A DNA stretch of 64,000 nt from contig NC_064047.1 of NCBI RefSeq assembly GCF_932526225.1, positions 7,749,501 through 7,813,500 of the forward strand, written 5' to 3'. The stretch comes from Nematostella vectensis. Lineage: Eukaryota > Cnidaria > Anthozoa > Actiniaria > Edwardsiidae. Under the pieces are notes generated by a model, which worked only from the letters and a program-made list of their open reading frames with translations, was not told the origin of the DNA and made no database searches. Numbering within the stretch: position 1 is the stretch's first letter; every line of letters starts with the position of its first letter. Shown here piece by piece: positions 1 through 11,140 of the stretch. The translations under genes and the position numbers were made by a program.

Positions 1-718
1 AGCGAATCGGGAGTTATGAAATTTCCTTTCCTTTATTGAGAAATGATAAGCAAACACTGACAATCCTCTTCATAGTCTATTCCTTATTCGGATAAAGTGG
101 TAAAACGAAATCGGACGTTGGGAGATTCCATTTCCTTATCCGCGAAAACTAACTTGAATAAGGAGCAGTCCCCTATTCGTGTCACTGCACTAATCTATTT
201 GTTTTGTCAGAGCCTTATGTAGTAGCCAAGGTGTTAATTGACAACAAGCGCTATCTGTCAAATTGTGGTTTTGTTAGCAAGGTCAAATTCACACGACATA
301 CGTACGTAGTCAAGTAAAGCGTGAATATTTCCCCTCTAAATATATTAATGCGTTTGGAAATAAAGCCCAAGATACAATTACATTTATTAGATGAGAGGTA
401 GATTTCCTCTCTTTTGCTAGATTCATTTGTGAAAGCGATTGCACGCATTTCGTAATTTGACCTTTTGTAGCAGATAGAGTCTCATGTTCACAGCTCCTCT
501 TAGCAGCGAGCACGTTAAAGCATCGAAATTTACCCGACGAAAATGCTGTTGGACTTGTTCTGAATAAACTGTTATGCCTAAATACTGTTTCAACTCGAAT
601 TAAAAGGTATCATTTAAGTACCCCCCCGGATTTGAAAAGGGAACTGAGCGAATAAGGAAACAGACGAAAAAGGAACTGCGAATAAGGAACTAACTTCACT
701 CTGGTTGTAAATTCCCTT
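1..718. other. Intergenic DNA, no gene seen
   Basis: AT-rich sequence with many stops in all frames. Variants of the word 'gaataagga' recur at both ends of the stretch, so it may be part of a degraded repeat, but I could not define termini. The short open frames here (under 70 codons) show no protein-like features. Confidence 0.5.
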
Positions 719-789
719 TTGATAACACAAATAAAGCTAAATGTTTCATATGTTTTTAAGACATTCCTTTTGTTGTCCATTACTGCAAT

Positions 790-910
790 TCCTTGGGGTT
801 CATTTCGGGGACTCTTGGGGATCGTTTCGGGTCCCGGGATGAGTTGGGGAACTTTTGGGGATCGTTTCGGGTCCTGGGATCGTTTCGGGTCCTGGGATCA
901 TTTCGGGTCC
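790..910. repeat. Short G-rich minisatellite
   Basis: Imperfect tandem copies of about 16-18 bp built on the words 'ggggatcgtttcggg' and 'tcctgggatc'. Open frames crossing it (glycine/serine/phenylalanine-rich) are by-products of the repeat. Confidence 0.8.
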
Positions 911-1484
911 TGTACACATCCGCCATTCAACATTTGCAATGACGACCTTTGTTTTATATAGAAGTATACAAAGTTACATCAAGTGGTCTACTTTACCTTT
1001 TTTGAGAGACATCTGCCAATCATCCTATCCACTGCAGCTTTGTGAGAGTTTGGTACCTCATCAGTGTTCGTCTCACAAACGGAAAGACAAGCGAGGGCCT
1101 CGCCAAACGATTCCTTCTCGAAATGGATGAGACCTGGTTAGATGGTGAAAAAGCATGATGTTAGAGACAGACGGACGGAGATAGACGGACAGACGGACAG
1201 ACGAGCAGACAGACAGACCTTTCAGATACATCCAGTAAAATACGATTGCGCTCTCTTCACTTGTCTGGGGCATGTTACGGAGGAGATTGAAGGCCTTATC
1301 TTGCTCCTTTTGGTAGAAATGACAAATAGCTAGAAGGAGTGACACCTGCCACTCAATAACATGGCAACCTGTAGCGAGGAAGTCAAAGTCATTCGTTAAT
1401 ATCGTATTTTTTTGTAAAAAAATTTATTCCCCTACAATTGTGCGAAGGCCATGTAGGTGTGTGTGCAACCCAGCATCATCACTG

Positions 1485-2065
1485 CCCAATATCTTCCAAC
1501 TACACGCAACATTGTAGATAAACAGCACATCTTCCAACAACACGCAACACGGCGTGCAAACAGAACATCTTTCAGCAACATCGGGTAAGATGGTGTAGAA
1601 ACAGCACAATTTCTTCCAACAACACGCATCACGGCGTGCAAACAGAACATCTTCCAGCAACATGGTAGATGAACAGCACATCTTCGAACAATACGCAACA
1701 CGGCTTGCAAACAGAACATCTTCCAGCAACATCGGGTAAGATGGTGTAGAAACAGCACAACTTCTTCCAACAACACGCATCACGGCATGCAAACAGAACA
1801 TCTTCCAGCAACATGGTAGATAAACAGCACATCTTCGAACAATACGCAACACAGCTTTAAACAGAACATCTTCCAGCAACATCGGGTAACATGGTGTAGA
1901 AACAGCACAACTTCTTCCAAAAACACGCAACATGTTGCACAAACAGAACATCTTCCAGCAACACAGGACAACATCTTCCAACCGCACACATTATATGCAA
2001 TATGGTGTACAAACAGGACAACATCTCCCAACACCACGCAACATCATGTAACATGGTAGACAAAC
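1485..2065. repeat. Minisatellite of about 50-bp units with a 151-bp higher-order period
   Basis: Tandem array of related units containing 'cttccagcaacat', 'aacagcac' and 'acacgca'. The same phase ('aacacgcatc') occurs at 1621 and 1772, giving a higher-order repeat of 151 bp, about three subunits of roughly 50 bp. Long minus-strand open frames here (up to 187 codons, rich in C, W and F) follow the repeat period and have no domain, so I do not call them genes. Confidence 0.9.
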
Positions 2066-3540
2066 AGCACAACATTGTTTTATCAAACAGCGCTGTACCT
2101 TTTCCCGAAGAAGTGAGCTGTTTGTACGGCGGCCTACCGTGGGCAAGCGCTACCATGAAAAATCTCAAAATAGAATGCAACAATCCCAGTTTTGAATTTT
2201 TGTGTGCACCGATGTCTCTGGAGTTTTATTTGAGATTCTTGTGGCTAACCGCAATGCAAGAGGAATTTTAGTTGAGATCCCACTATCAACCCCAGGAAAT
2301 TTGCAACGCCACAGGGAACCCGTAACAACACAGGAGCTCGTAAAACCACAGGAAACCCTTTGGCTGCCAAAGCTACTCAATAAGTGCAGGTTGTTAATAA
2401 AATACGTTCTTAGTGTCCTTTCAGTCCAACTTTCAAAAAAGAAACTTTTAAGATGACCATGGTACCTGAACTATCGACGGGTCCAAGAAGAGACAGGGGA
2501 AAAACATCTTTCCCAAGCGCCGGGTCTACCCTTAGCACTACGCTGTCGAAGGTTTCCTGCAAAGCAAAATATCAACAGCTGTCTGTTCACGCATACCACT
2601 TGTTTGGACTCCCTGTGCTACGCATGCGTGTTACGGTAGGTGTCAAGAAGTGCCAATCTGATGTCAGGACTTCACTGACGCATTTGCTATCTTTACCTTA
2701 TTAGGCAACCAAGCAGGCACGTGACTAGAAGTAGACGTATGCGGCGCGAGTACCCTCCCCTTACAAAGTCTCGAAACCTGTCATTTTCCATCTGTCCCTC
2801 CCCTTCCGCGTGATCGTAAAGGTCAACTCCTTATCAATTCACACAAGCGTCAACTCCTAATCAAATCACACAAAAGTCAAACCCTTATCAAATCACACAC
2901 CAGAGAGGAGAAGAGCTGAGTGATGGGGAATGACTTGGAAAAGAGGCGATTCGTAGAAAATTTCAAGGGTGATGTTGGGCATTTCTTCATAAACGACATT
3001 TTTTTTTTTTTTTTGCTAAAATCCATGCCCATTTTTTTCTCCTCCTTGCAGAATGGAGGGTGGTGAGGAGAACTTCACCAAAAATGCTTCTACGCATAGT
3101 GCTAAATTCTATTGGAGGCCTTACGTAAATGTTAAGTCAAGTTCCCCTTGCCGTCGCCGTTGTATTGGGTAATTTTTCTTTTAGGTCCCTAATGTCGATT
3201 AAATGGCGTGACCAGAAAAATCACATCAGTATCTAGCCTGAGTATCAGATCTTATATTTCTGAAATTAGAGAGGATAAAATAAAACTACTCTTCTTCCCA
3301 GTATATACTTCATAAGGAAGAAAAAGGATAATCAATATTACAACAGGAGAAAAGAGTTACGCTACGAGGCAATAGCTTGCCAAACTATGTTTCTACCTAA
3401 TTGCGTGAGTTATACTGACATAATGTCTTCCGGATGACGGCATGACCTTAAAGAGTGTGAAATGTATTCATCGCTAAATCACATCAAGCTACATCAGCAC
3501 TGGCACTTCAAACATTCACGTCGGCTAGCAGCAAAAAAAC
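2066..3540. other. Intergenic DNA upstream of the first Ly6 gene
   Basis: No convincing exon. It contains three tandem 27-bp copies (2822-2902, core 'gtcaactcc..atcaa.tcacaca') and a poly-T run near 3000. The 250 bp before the Ly6 gene should hold its promoter and 5' UTR, but no clear TATA box is placed at a useful distance from the start codon. Confidence 0.5.
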
Positions 3541-3927
3541 ATGAAGATATTCATTCTTCTATGCCTTGCTGTGGCCGACTTTGCGGGCAGTTCCGAAAAC
3601 CCAAACGACTGCTTTGTCTGCTCGGGAGATGGCTGCCAAAACAGCCCCAAAACAAAGTCCTGTTCAGCAAGCAGAAAGTGTTTTAAAATGGAAGTCCGAG
3701 ATTACGACTCGTTGGACAAGCCTTTCATAATTAAAGGCTGTACAAGCGATACAATCTTCTGGAGGCGTTCGTGTTACAATGGATGCAGGGAGAAGCAAGA
3801 ATTCGGGTCCGAGAAGTCGCGGGTTTGCGTGTACTGTTGTGATTCTTCTAAATGTAACTCGGCGGTCAGACTTTGTGGAAGTGCGCTGGGCGGATTACTG
3901 GTTGTGTTGGCGATGTTTTTGATATGA
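3541..3927 (+). CDS. Ly6/uPAR-type three-finger protein, GPI-anchored, copy 1
   Basis: A 128-residue secreted or cell-surface protein. It starts with a signal peptide (MKIFILLCLAVADFAGSS). Next comes a cysteine-rich region of about 12 cysteines (residues 24-105) opening with CFVC and closing with the LU-domain signature CCxxxxCN (CCDSSKCN). It ends in a hydrophobic tail (GGLLVVLAMFLI), as expected of a GPI-anchor signal. The start was chosen because the signal peptide begins there and aligns with the paralogue at 6779. The whole LU domain lies in one exon, which is unusual because animal Ly6 genes normally split it. It shares many residues with the 6.8 kb gene (e.g. IKGCT, FWRRSCY, EFGS). Ligand and function are unknown; family members include receptor modulators and toxin-fold relatives, but the GPI signal argues for a membrane protein. 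Confidence 0.85.
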   Translation: MKIFILLCLAVADFAGSSENPNDCFVCSGDGCQNSPKTKSCSASRKCFKMEVRDYDSLDKPFIIKGCTSDTIFWRRSCYNGCREKQEFGSEKSRVCVYCCDSSKCNSAVRLCGSALGGLLVVLAMFLI

Positions 3928-4266
3928 AGGGACAACTAAAACGATTTTCCTGTCATCAAATATTCAAATTATATCATTAGGACTATTAACAATACTATTC
4001 TCAGCGTAAGAGTACTTCTGGATGTCGTGAGATTAAAAAAAACCCGGACTTTTATTATTTCCAAAAAAATATAATTTAATTATTATACTACAAAAGAAAA
4101 AAAATTAATAATGCAAATAAAAAAAGCTGAAATTTGCATCCTAATTTAGACGAGATTTTTCCTAGAACTGGACTAATACAGTGCCGTTGCAGGCCTCGAA
4201 ATTTGGGGACGAAATTACAAGAGAAATTTAAAAAACTGGGGAGTCGGGATTGCGGACAGATATATG
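3928..4266. other. 3' flank of Ly6 copy 1
   Basis: AT-rich, with short A-runs; no gene. It presumably includes the 3' UTR, though no canonical AATAAA close to the stop is convincing. Confidence 0.4.
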
Positions 4267-4268
4267 TA

Positions 4269-5017
4269 CAATGGAACCCCGCTCTACGGACACTCGCTAC
4301 GTACACCCCGTTTTTCTGTACTGTAGTATTCAAAGTCCCGACAAAAGTCTCATATATTCTCTTATAATTTAACCCGCTTTATACGGACACCCGTTAATAC
4401 GGACAACGGACACTTTTATGTAGCCCGAAAGAAATTTTTCATACAAAATTAACCCCGGTTTACGGACAGAAAAAAATTCGAGCCTCGCACTTTCAGTTTC
4501 AGGAGATTGATGCAATTTTAATAAGGCATTTATCGAGTTCTAATCGGATACTGTGTAGAACAGTCAAAAGCTAAGTTAGCGTACCAGACTATAGACTATG
4601 CAAATTCAGAGTGTACAAAATGACTTTTCACAACCTTGGTTGAATTACGGTATAACGGATTCAGTTAGAATAATTGAGTTGAAATTGGCAATCGCAAGGA
4701 CGATTGAGGAAAGGAGTAGTTATCCTGTTTTGTTGTTGTTGTTTATAAAAAATATTGCTACGAATTTGAGTAATAAAGAAATATCCGGAACATGTCACTA
4801 GTTCGCAGAAGTACTTTATCCAAATGTTACTTGATACAAAAGTTTTAAAGATTTCAAAAATTTCAATATGAAGCATGCTGTGTTGCTGCAGCATGAGTTC
4901 TGAGTGTTTAAAATGCATTTTTTCGTCTTTTAGAGCAGCCCGCTTAATACGGACACCCCCGATAATACGGACACTTATGAAAATCCCGAGGGTGTCCGTA
5001 TTAACGGGGTTCCACTG
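4269..5017. mobile_element. Non-autonomous pogo/Tigger-like (mariner superfamily) element
   Basis: Terminal inverted repeats begin 'caatggaaccccgctctac' on the left and end as the complement of 'cagtggaaccccgttaata' on the right. Both sides are flanked by TA, the target duplication of Tc1/mariner/pogo elements. The phrase 'tacggacac' recurs near both ends as sub-terminal repeats. There is no transposase frame; the 120-codon minus-strand ORF inside has no DDE features. Confidence 0.8.
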
Positions 5018-6358
5018 TATCACCTATTGGTCATTTCCTTATAATTGTATAATTATTTTTATAATATTAGGGGGTATGATTCCTCCCTCCATGCAACGGG
5101 CGACTGCAACGGGCGAACTGGAAATAAGGAGAATAGAGAAATAAGGGAGAATTTCTGACAATGGTTATCGGTTCCTTGTATTCCGGAATGTTTTTCAAAA
5201 CACAAATAACGTAAGGCCAAAATGCACATACCCAGATTTTGGTTTTAAAAGATATATTTTTCTTGGTCATTCTTGCGCTATGTATGAGCTCAGGGACGAA
5301 AAGCTCAAATTTCAATGGCACTTTACGAAAAGTCGCATCAATTTAAAAAAAGTCGCATTTGATATTTTGTTTGCTATTACTCACTAAGTACTTAGAGAAA
5401 TTTTCCGCCTTATTGGATGCGAAGTGAGCTTATTTGAGGCGTCATGTCATGTTTTTGCGTCATGTCGCAACGGGCTTGTAATAAGTGCATGGTTTATCAT
5501 AAGGTGGTGGTTGTGAAGAGACACGTTGGGGCAATGTTATCTGGTTATTGATGGTCAGTGTCTGTCAGACTTCATCATATCATCTTACCCTAACCAAAAG
5601 AAAGAAAGCATTTTTTTTTTTCAATTTGCTGATTGGGTAAAAAGCTATCGCGATATCTAAAATCAAAATTGGTAAATTAAAAAACCTCCTTTTCAGATGG
5701 TTATTTTGAGATTCCTTTATATTATTCGTCTTGGTGAAAACAATAACAAACGTGTGGCTTACAATGGCTCTTTAAAGCGTGTTGGATTCAACTTGTTTGA
5801 CGATAATCTTTGGGTTTGATCTTAAAGCTGAAATATTCAATTATTTGGAAAAATATTGTTATCAATTGACTATTCTATCCAATGACTATCTTATTCATTG
5901 ACAATTTTATCCATTGTCTTTTTTTGTATTTGCAATAAAATGAAGCCGATTGTTTTACAGTGATTCGAAGCTCGCGTGCTTTAAGATAGAGCATAGGGAC
6001 GGACCATTAGACGAGTGAAGGGGGTGGGTGGGTAAGAAAAAAAAATCATACACGATAAAAAGACTGGGAATACATGAATGCAGCCCAAACCAGACAGAAA
6101 AACAATGCATACGACGATTGAAAAAAATTATGCACATCTTAACGCCTTAACTGCTGAATGGCCTTTATGACTCCGTGGCATATTAATGACTGCGTCACTT
6201 TACAACCGTGACAGCTTTATCGTACAATTCTCAGAAACAACTTCAAACTGTGTTTAAACAATAGAATAGGCATTATTGATCAGGTGTGACTTTGTGAATA
6301 AATGGAGCCGCGAGCAATTGAGATTGAGGCCAACCATGGAGCGGTGCGGACAACTTAG
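5018..6358. other. Intergenic DNA with transposon fragments
   Basis: No gene. The part around 5997-6150 ('ggacggaccatt' then a g-rich 'gggggtgggtgggt' stretch and an A-rich interior) resembles the left end of the Harbinger-like element at 37456, so it is probably a decayed copy. Confidence 0.5.
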
Positions 6359-6361
6359 TTA

Positions 6362-6623
6362 GGGAGTGTTCATTAATTACGCCGAGGGGAGAAGGAAAGA
6401 TTTTTACTCAAGACACCTTAAAATTTCACAGCCCCCCTTTCATCGTAAACATTTTTTTCGGTGCCCCCCCCCCCCCCTTATAGAACCCCAAAATTTTCCT
6501 TCTCTTTCCCTTAGGAGACTTTTTTTTTCGGAGCCCTGCCTTTTAGTGGTTAAAAATGTTCGGATCCCCCCCCCCCCCCCCCCCACAATATCCCTCCCCC
6601 CGGTGTATTTAATGAACACTCCC
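6362..6623. mobile_element. Harbinger-like MITE with TTA target duplication
   Basis: Inverted ends 'gggagtgttcattaat' and 'ttaatgaacactccc' are flanked on both sides by TTA (6359-6361, 6624-6626), the 3-bp TWA duplication of PIF/Harbinger elements. The interior is pyrimidine-rich with long poly-C runs and has no coding capacity. Confidence 0.85.
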
Positions 6624-6778
6624 TTAGGACAAAAATGTTAGAAGTTCACATTTGAGGGTCAAATACCATCAGAGATAACTCAGTCTAAATAAGAATTCTT
6701 TTAACATCAGGAAACAAATCACAGAAAACAGCAAAAGACTTAATATTACGATTCCAAAGGACGGACGTGCTCCTAATC

Positions 6779-7177
6779 ATGAAAATCTTGGCTGCTTTCT
6801 TCTTACTCGGTGCCAATGTCTCGTTGGTTCTTTCCCAGAACCGAACAAGCTGTTTCACCTGTACAGGCTGCAAAGGCGAATACGGAACCGAAACCTGTCT
6901 CAAAAGCGATGAGAAGTGTTTTATAATGGAGCTCCGAGATTACAAGTCCCTAGACAAGCCGTACGTAATCAAAGGATGCACTGGCGACAGCCTCTTCTGG
7001 AGACGTTCGTGCTACGAAGGATGTAAAGAAAACAAAGAGTTCGGCTCGGGAACATATCGCATTTGTATATATTGTTGTGACTCGGACAGGTGTAATGCCG
7101 ATCCCAATTCTGGGTTAAAAAAGTCTGGGAGTGTTCTTGGTGGATTTATGGCTCTAATGGCGGTGCTTTTGATGTGA
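6779..7177 (+). CDS. Ly6/uPAR-type three-finger protein, GPI-anchored, copy 2
   Basis: A 132-residue paralogue of the gene at 3541. It has a signal peptide (MKILAAFFLLGANVSLVLSQ), then a cysteine-rich LU domain starting CFTC and ending CCDSDRCN, then a hydrophobic C-terminus (LGGFMALMAVLLM) typical of a GPI-anchor signal. An in-frame ATG four codons upstream (6767) is possible. I prefer 6779 because it begins the signal peptide and matches the paralogue. The gene is intronless like its neighbour, on the same strand 2.9 kb away, which suggests tandem duplication of a gene that had already lost its introns. The central segment (RDYxSLDKP, IKGCT, FWRRSCY) is nearly invariant between copies, while the loops after the first cysteines differ in length. 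Confidence 0.85.
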   Translation: MKILAAFFLLGANVSLVLSQNRTSCFTCTGCKGEYGTETCLKSDEKCFIMELRDYKSLDKPYVIKGCTGDSLFWRRSCYEGCKENKEFGSGTYRICIYCCDSDRCNADPNSGLKKSGSVLGGFMALMAVLLM

Positions 7178-7479
7178 AAATTATGGGTGAACAGCCAGCG
7201 GGCAAATAAAAAAACTTGACATAACTAGGAAAGTTTAAGCACAGCTAAATCGAGTAATTTATGTAGCATTTATAAGATAGTGCACTCAGTGTTGGGAAAT
7301 ACTTCATAACTATTTACCTAGACTTGTGTAAACTAATGATTTTCGCCATGAATTTTCAGCGACGAGTGACTCTAAGAAGAGACTAATAACTTCATTTAAT
7401 CTACTATAGAAATCACAATGCTAAAAAATGTATAAATATAATTAATAAAAACACTTCTATTGCAACCAAGCGAATTTAA
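7178..7479. other. 3' flank of Ly6 copy 2
   Basis: AT-rich, with 'aaataaaaaaac' soon after the stop that could serve polyadenylation. No other feature seen. Confidence 0.4.
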
Positions 7480-7724
7480 AGCCGCATTGTCACCAGTTTG
7501 CTTGCGGAGGTCCGACGGAAACCCCAACCGTTGAAAGACAAAAGAACCTATTATAATCCGAGATACATAACAGGCCATCCGTTCTAAATTATCAATCACA
7601 ACCTCAAAGAAACTTCCAATAGACACACTGCTTTCAATATTTTGAAATATTTTTCGCGTTTTCCGTTAAAAATCATCGGAGATTGTTACTTAATCGACCG
7701 GAAGTAAACTGGTGGCAATGCGGC
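7480..7724. mobile_element. TTAA-site MITE, copy 1 (245 bp)
   Basis: Inverted ends start 'agccgcattgtcaccagttt' and end with the complement ('aaactggtggcaatgcggc'). It is flanked by TTAA on the left and TTCA on the right (one mutation). A copy of exactly the same length lies at 46119 and a diverged one at 15042. TTAA targets point to a piggyBac-type source. No coding capacity. Confidence 0.85.
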
Positions 7725-8159
7725 TTCAATACACGCTTTTGCTATTGCTATTGTCAGGTCTCAGTTTGTTTCTAGTGTTGCTTGGTGTCATATCAAAGAA
7801 AAGTCTAAAACACTGAACGCACGGATTCATCAGGAGTCACCCATGTGGAAAAAAATGTTAACGCGTTGCTGAAACACTCTCTTGCTGATCAGTCGCATGT
7901 AACTTCTTGTTTCCAATGAATTCTATTCAGTCATTATTACTCTAATAGCTCTCTCAATGAAACTTTACAAACACAAAGCATAACCAACATACGGTAAGCT
8001 CATGCTTATGCAAAACAGCAACAACCAAAAAACAACAACAAAAATTACAACCATAGCAACAACAACAAAAAGCAACAACGACAACAAGAACAGAACCAGC
8101 GACAACAAAAGCAACAGTATAAACAGTAACTACAGCAACCTTCAAGTCGTTTTAACGAC
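7725..8159. other. Intergenic DNA with CAA-rich simple sequence
   Basis: No gene. From about 8015 to 8125 the + strand is a run of imperfect 'caacaa' and 'caacaacaaaagc' repeats. The apparent minus-strand ORF there is the valine/cysteine-rich shadow of the simple repeat. Confidence 0.6.
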
Positions 8160-11080
8160 TTGAACCCACTCTATACCCTTCCCCCACTTCTACCATCTCC
8201 CCTTATCACCCACTCCATATCCTTCCCCCGCTTCTACCATCTCCCCTTATCACCCACTATATACCCTTCCCCCACTTTTAACATCTCCCCCTTCAACCCA
8301 CTCTATACCCTTCCCCCACTTCTACTATCTCCCCCTTCAACCCACTCTATACCCTTCCCCCACTTCTACCATCTACCCTATCACCCACTCTATACCCTTC
8401 CCCCACTTCTACCATCTACCCTATCACCCACTCTATACCCTTCCCCCACTTCTACCATCTCCCCTTATCACCCACTCCATATCCTTCCCCCGCTTCTACC
8501 ATCTCCCCTTATCACCCACTATATACCCTTCCCCCACTACTACCATCTCCCCCTTCAACCCACTCTATACCCCTCCCCCACTTCTACTATCTCCCCCTTC
8601 AACCCACTCTATACCCTTCCCCCACTTCTACCATCTACCCTATCACCCACTCTATACCCTTCCCCCACTTCTACCATCTACCCCCTTCAACCCACTCTAT
8701 ACCCTTCCCCCACTTCTAACATCTCCCCCTTCAACCCACTCTATACCCTTCCCCCACTTCTACCATCTCCCCCTTCAACCCACTCTATACCCTTTCCCCA
8801 CTTCTACCATCTCCCCTATCACCCACTCTATACCCTTTCCACACTTCTACCATCTCCCCCTTCAACCCACTCTATACCCTTCCCCCAATTCTACCATCTC
8901 CCCCTTCAACCCACTCTATACCCTTCCCCACTTCTACCATCTCCCCCTTCAACCACTCTATACCCTTCCCCCACTTCTACCATCTCCCCCTATCACCCAC
9001 TCTATATCCTTCCCCCACTTCTACCATCTTCCCCCTCAACCCACTCTATACCCTTCCCCCACTTCTACCATCTCCCCCTTCAACCCACTCTATACCCTTC
9101 CCCACTTCTACCATCTCCCCCTTCAACCCACTCTATACCCTTCCCCCACTTCTACCATCTCCCCCTTCAACCCACTCTATACCCTTCCCCCACTTCTACC
9201 ATCTCCCCCTTCAACCCACTCTATACCCTTCCCCCACTTCTACCATCTCCCCCTTCAACCCACTCTATACCCTTTCCCCACTTCTACCATCTCCCCCTAT
9301 CACCCACTCTATACCCTTCCCCCACTTCTACCATCTCCCCTATCACCCAATCTATACCCTTCCCCCATTTCTACCATCTCCCCATTCAACCCACTCTATA
9401 CCCTTCCCCCACTTCTACCATCTCCCCTTATCACCCACCCTATACCCTTCCCCCACTTCTACCATCTCCCCTTTCAACCCACTCTATACCCTTCCCCCAC
9501 TTCTACCATCTCCCCTTTCAACCCACTCTATACCCTTCCCCCACTTCTACCATCTCCCCTTTCAACCCACTCTATACCCTTCCCCCACTTCTACCATCTC
9601 CCCTCATCACCCACTCTATACCCTTTCCCCGCTTCTACCATCTCCCCTATCACCCACTCTATACCCTTCCCCCACTTCTACCATCTCCCCTTTCAACCCA
9701 CTCTATACCCTTCCCCCACTTCTACCATCTCCCCTTTCAACCCACTCTATACCCTTCCCCCACTTCTACCATCTCCCCTTATCACCCACCCTATACCCTT
9801 CCCCCACTTCTACCATCTCCCCTTTCAACCCACTCTATACCCTTTCCCCACTTCTACCATCTCCCCCTATCACCCACTCTATACCCTTCCCCCACTTCTA
9901 CCATCTCCCCTATCACCCAATTTATACCCTTCCCCCATTTCTACCATCTCCCCATTCAACCCACTCTATACCCTTCCCCCACTTCTACCATCTCCCCTAT
10001 AACCCACTCTATACCCTTTCCACACTTCTACCATCTCCCCCTTCAACCCACTCTATACCCTTCACCCACTTCTACCATCTCCCCTATCACCCACTCTATA
10101 CCCTTCCCCCACTTCTACCATCTCCCCCTTCAACCCACTCTATACCCTTCCCGCACTTCTACCATCTCCCCCTTCAACCCACTCTATACCCTTCCCGCAC
10201 TTCTACCATCTCCCCCTTCAACCCACTCTATACCCTTCCCCCACTTCTACCATCTCCCCCTTCAACCCACTCTATACCCTTCCCCCACTTCTACCATCTC
10301 CCCCCTTCAACCCACTCTATACCCTTCCCCCACTTCTAACATCTCCCCCTTCAACCCACTCTATACCCTTCCCCCACTTCTACCATCTCCCCTATCACCC
10401 ACTCTATACCCTTTCCCCACTTCTACCATCTCCCCCTTCAACCCACTCTATACCCTTCCCACACTTCTACTATCTCCCGCTTCAACCCACTCTATACCCT
10501 TTCCCCACTTCTACCATCTCCCCCTTCAACCCACTCTATACCCTTTCCCCACTTCTACCATCTCCCCCTTCAACCCACTCTATACCCTTCCCACTCTCCT
10601 ACCATCTCCCCCTTCAACCCACTCTATACCCTTCCCCCACTTCTACCATCTCCCCTATCACCCACTCTATACCCTTTCCCCACTTCTACCATCTCCCCCT
10701 TCAACCCACTCTATACCCTTCCCCCACTTCTACCATCTCCCTCTTCAACCCACTCTATACCCTTCCCCCACTTCTACCATCTCCCCTATCACCCACTCTA
10801 TACCCTTCCCACACTTCTACCATCTCCCCCTTCAACCCACTCTATACCCTTCCCACTCTCCTACCATCTCCCCCTTCAACCGACTCTATACCCTTCCCCC
10901 ACTTCTACCATCTCTCCCTTCAACCCACTCTATACCCTTCCCCCACTTCTAACATCTCCCCCTTCAACCCACTCTATACCCTTCCCACACTCCTACCATC
11001 TCCCCCTTTAACCCACTCTAAACCCTTCCCCCACTTCTACCATCTCCCCCTTCAACCCACTCTATACCCTTCCCCAATCC
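8160..11080. repeat. 2.9 kb minisatellite, about 44-bp unit
   Basis: About 67 tandem copies of a pyrimidine-rich unit containing 'cccactctatacccttcccc' and 'cacttctaccatctcccc'. Most units are 44 bp, with 41-43 bp variants. Units vary at one segment between 'cttcaaccc' and 'tatcaccc', and the variants recur in blocks, as expected from unequal exchange. The unit has few T-A-R trinucleotides on the + strand, so a frame of 930 codons runs through it; its translation only cycles the repeat. The array begins about 60 bp past the last candidate exon of the minus-strand gene at 11.1-16.8 kb and may lie in its 3' UTR or flank. Confidence 0.95.
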
Positions 11081-11140
11081 TACCTCCAATGTCAGTCCAA
11101 CTACTTGCAATTCATCACCACCAGCTTGTCCCAGGCATTC

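Noticed and set aside
1424..1987. 187-residue cysteine/tryptophan-rich minus-strand protein
   Set aside because: The cysteine pattern follows the 50-bp repeat period, and overlapping ORFs in other frames look the same.
4661..5023. 120-residue ORF as a pogo transposase
   Set aside because: No CENP-B-type DNA-binding or DDE motif; the element is too short to be autonomous.
8160..10952. Giant 930-residue proline-rich protein
   Set aside because: It is the translation of a stop-poor 44-bp satellite; the protein only cycles the repeat, and no start context, signal or domain supports a gene.
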